40,032 bases of DNA from Actinomycetes bacterium (lineage in GTDB: Bacteria > Actinomycetota > Acidimicrobiia > Acidimicrobiales > JAMCPL01). Every line of letters starts with the position of its first letter. Position 1 is the first letter of the stretch. The stretch lies in contig JAJZWU010000002.1 of assembly GCA_021846515.1 (NCBI GenBank), positions 1 through 40,032 of the forward strand. The letters are read 5' to 3'. Made by a program: the position numbers and the translations under genes. Positions 39,542 through 40,032 of the stretch are shown here, in pieces. The notes under the pieces were generated by a model. The model was not told the DNA's origin. It did no database searches and was given only the letters and a program-made list of their open reading frames with translations.

Positions 39542-40032
39542 ATGTCAAGGCAACTTACCAGGTCGAGGAGGAGAATAAGAATTATATTCATTATGCTTGT
39601 TGGTCTTGGCGCCGCAGTAATCGTGACCAGTTTTCCATACAGGGCACTCAGTAAGCAGCATGCTACTATAGCCTCACTATCGTCTGGTATTGCCAAGATA
39701 GATGCCGCTAACAAGGTGCTCAAAAAGGAGGCTGCTCAATTGGAGAATCCAAATGTAGTCAGGGAGCTTGCTGTTTCGCAGTTTGGCCTGAACCCGACTT
39801 CCTCGGCTGTAAACAGGGCTCCTGTGGTCTCAGGGTCACCCGATGGACAGCCAATTCATCCGGTACCGCTTTCAGTCCCACCTGTATTGCCGGGATCTGC
39901 ATTGTCCAATTCTCTGCTCGGACTGCCCGGTTCGGCTCCAATACAGTGGTCAAGCAACAGGGTATCTGCGCTAAAATCAACTGTGCCGTCTACATCCAAA
40001 GGCGGTAGTGGTGGACAATTTTCCTCGCCAGG
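39542..40032 (+). CDS. Septum formation initiator FtsB/DivIC family protein (partial, 3' end outside)
   Basis: The frame from ATG 39542 (or GTG 39539) is open to the window end, giving at least 163 residues. A basic N-terminus (SRQLTRSRRRIR), one membrane segment (about 12-32), and a coiled coil (LSKQHATIASLSSGIAKIDAANKVLKKEAAQLENPNVVRELAVSQFGL) match FtsB/DivIC. The long Pro/Ser-rich C-terminal extension after residue 85 is beyond the normal family and typical of actinobacterial versions. AGGTAGG lies 6-9 nt before the start. Its place after eno is the standard actinobacterial location. It acts in the divisome. Confidence 0.85.
   Translation, partial: MSRQLTRSRRRIRIIFIMLVGLGAAVIVTSFPYRALSKQHATIASLSSGIAKIDAANKVLKKEAAQLENPNVVRELAVSQFGLNPTSSAVNRAPVVSGSPDGQPIHPVPLSVPPVLPGSALSNSLLGLPGSAPIQWSSNRVSALKSTVPSTSKGGSGGQFSSP

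Overview
The window looks like a chromosomal segment of a moderate-GC actinomycete (Actinomycetota). Evidence: a mycothiol-dependent maleylpyruvate isomerase family protein, an mfd / SurA-like lipoprotein / eno / FtsB-DivIC cluster, a truncated surface protein ending in the 'VVDVVGWY' motif common in actinobacterial exoproteins, and OmpR/HisKA two-component genes of actinobacterial type. The DNA is not GC-rich. Together with several metal/thiol genes this recalls the acidophilic Acidimicrobiia, but that placement is a guess.

Layout. 1-780: the tail of a surface protein, then a decayed FitAB/VapBC-type toxin-antitoxin pair. 784-3225: a YihY/BrkB membrane protein, a YbjQ/UPF0145 protein and four small unknown membrane proteins. 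3249-8918 (minus): one export operon, in transcription order a Cys-pair repeat lipoprotein, a MacA-like adaptor with a fibronectin-type III insert, a MacB-type ATPase, a MacB-type permease and a DUF5666-like anchored protein. It is divergent from an OmpR-type response regulator and histidine kinase (9113-11290) that probably control it. 11303-12417 (minus): an MDMPI-family protein and a truncated alcohol dehydrogenase. 12450-15835: a CmtR/ArsR-type sensor with a strong promoter overlapping tandem operators, a membrane protein with a MerT-like Cys-Cys pair, two anchored CSSC thioredoxin-like proteins and an anchored unknown; this looks like a metal- or thiol-stress operon. 15836-16316: a degenerate patch with a HipA-like remnant and a nested palindrome.

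16317-18675: DUF302 protein (minus), PadR regulator with a Cys/His/Gly-rich partner, and a 1-Cys peroxiredoxin. 18787-22602: MFS transporter, MazG, an alpha/beta hydrolase, and a coiled-coil/nuclease-like gene bracketed by two 163-bp copies of the hydrolase 3' end. 22610-28101 (minus): a fused DrrAB-type ABC exporter, a large PTPS-related membrane protein and a CPBP protease. 28249-33111: FtsH, then an anchored GH39-like glycosidase and an alpha/beta hydrolase on the minus strand. 33143-40032: Mfd, SurA/PpiC-like lipoprotein, enolase, and the start of FtsB/DivIC running off the end.

Many single genes have a -10-like hexamer only 6-9 nt before the start codon and no Shine-Dalgarno, suggesting leaderless transcripts; genes inside operons mostly have Shine-Dalgarno sequences or 4-nt ATGA overlaps. 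The most notable items are the thiol/metal operon at 12450-15835, the fibronectin insert in the MacA hairpin, and the gene inserted between duplicated hydrolase 3' ends. No tRNA, rRNA, CRISPR array or intact insertion sequence was seen.
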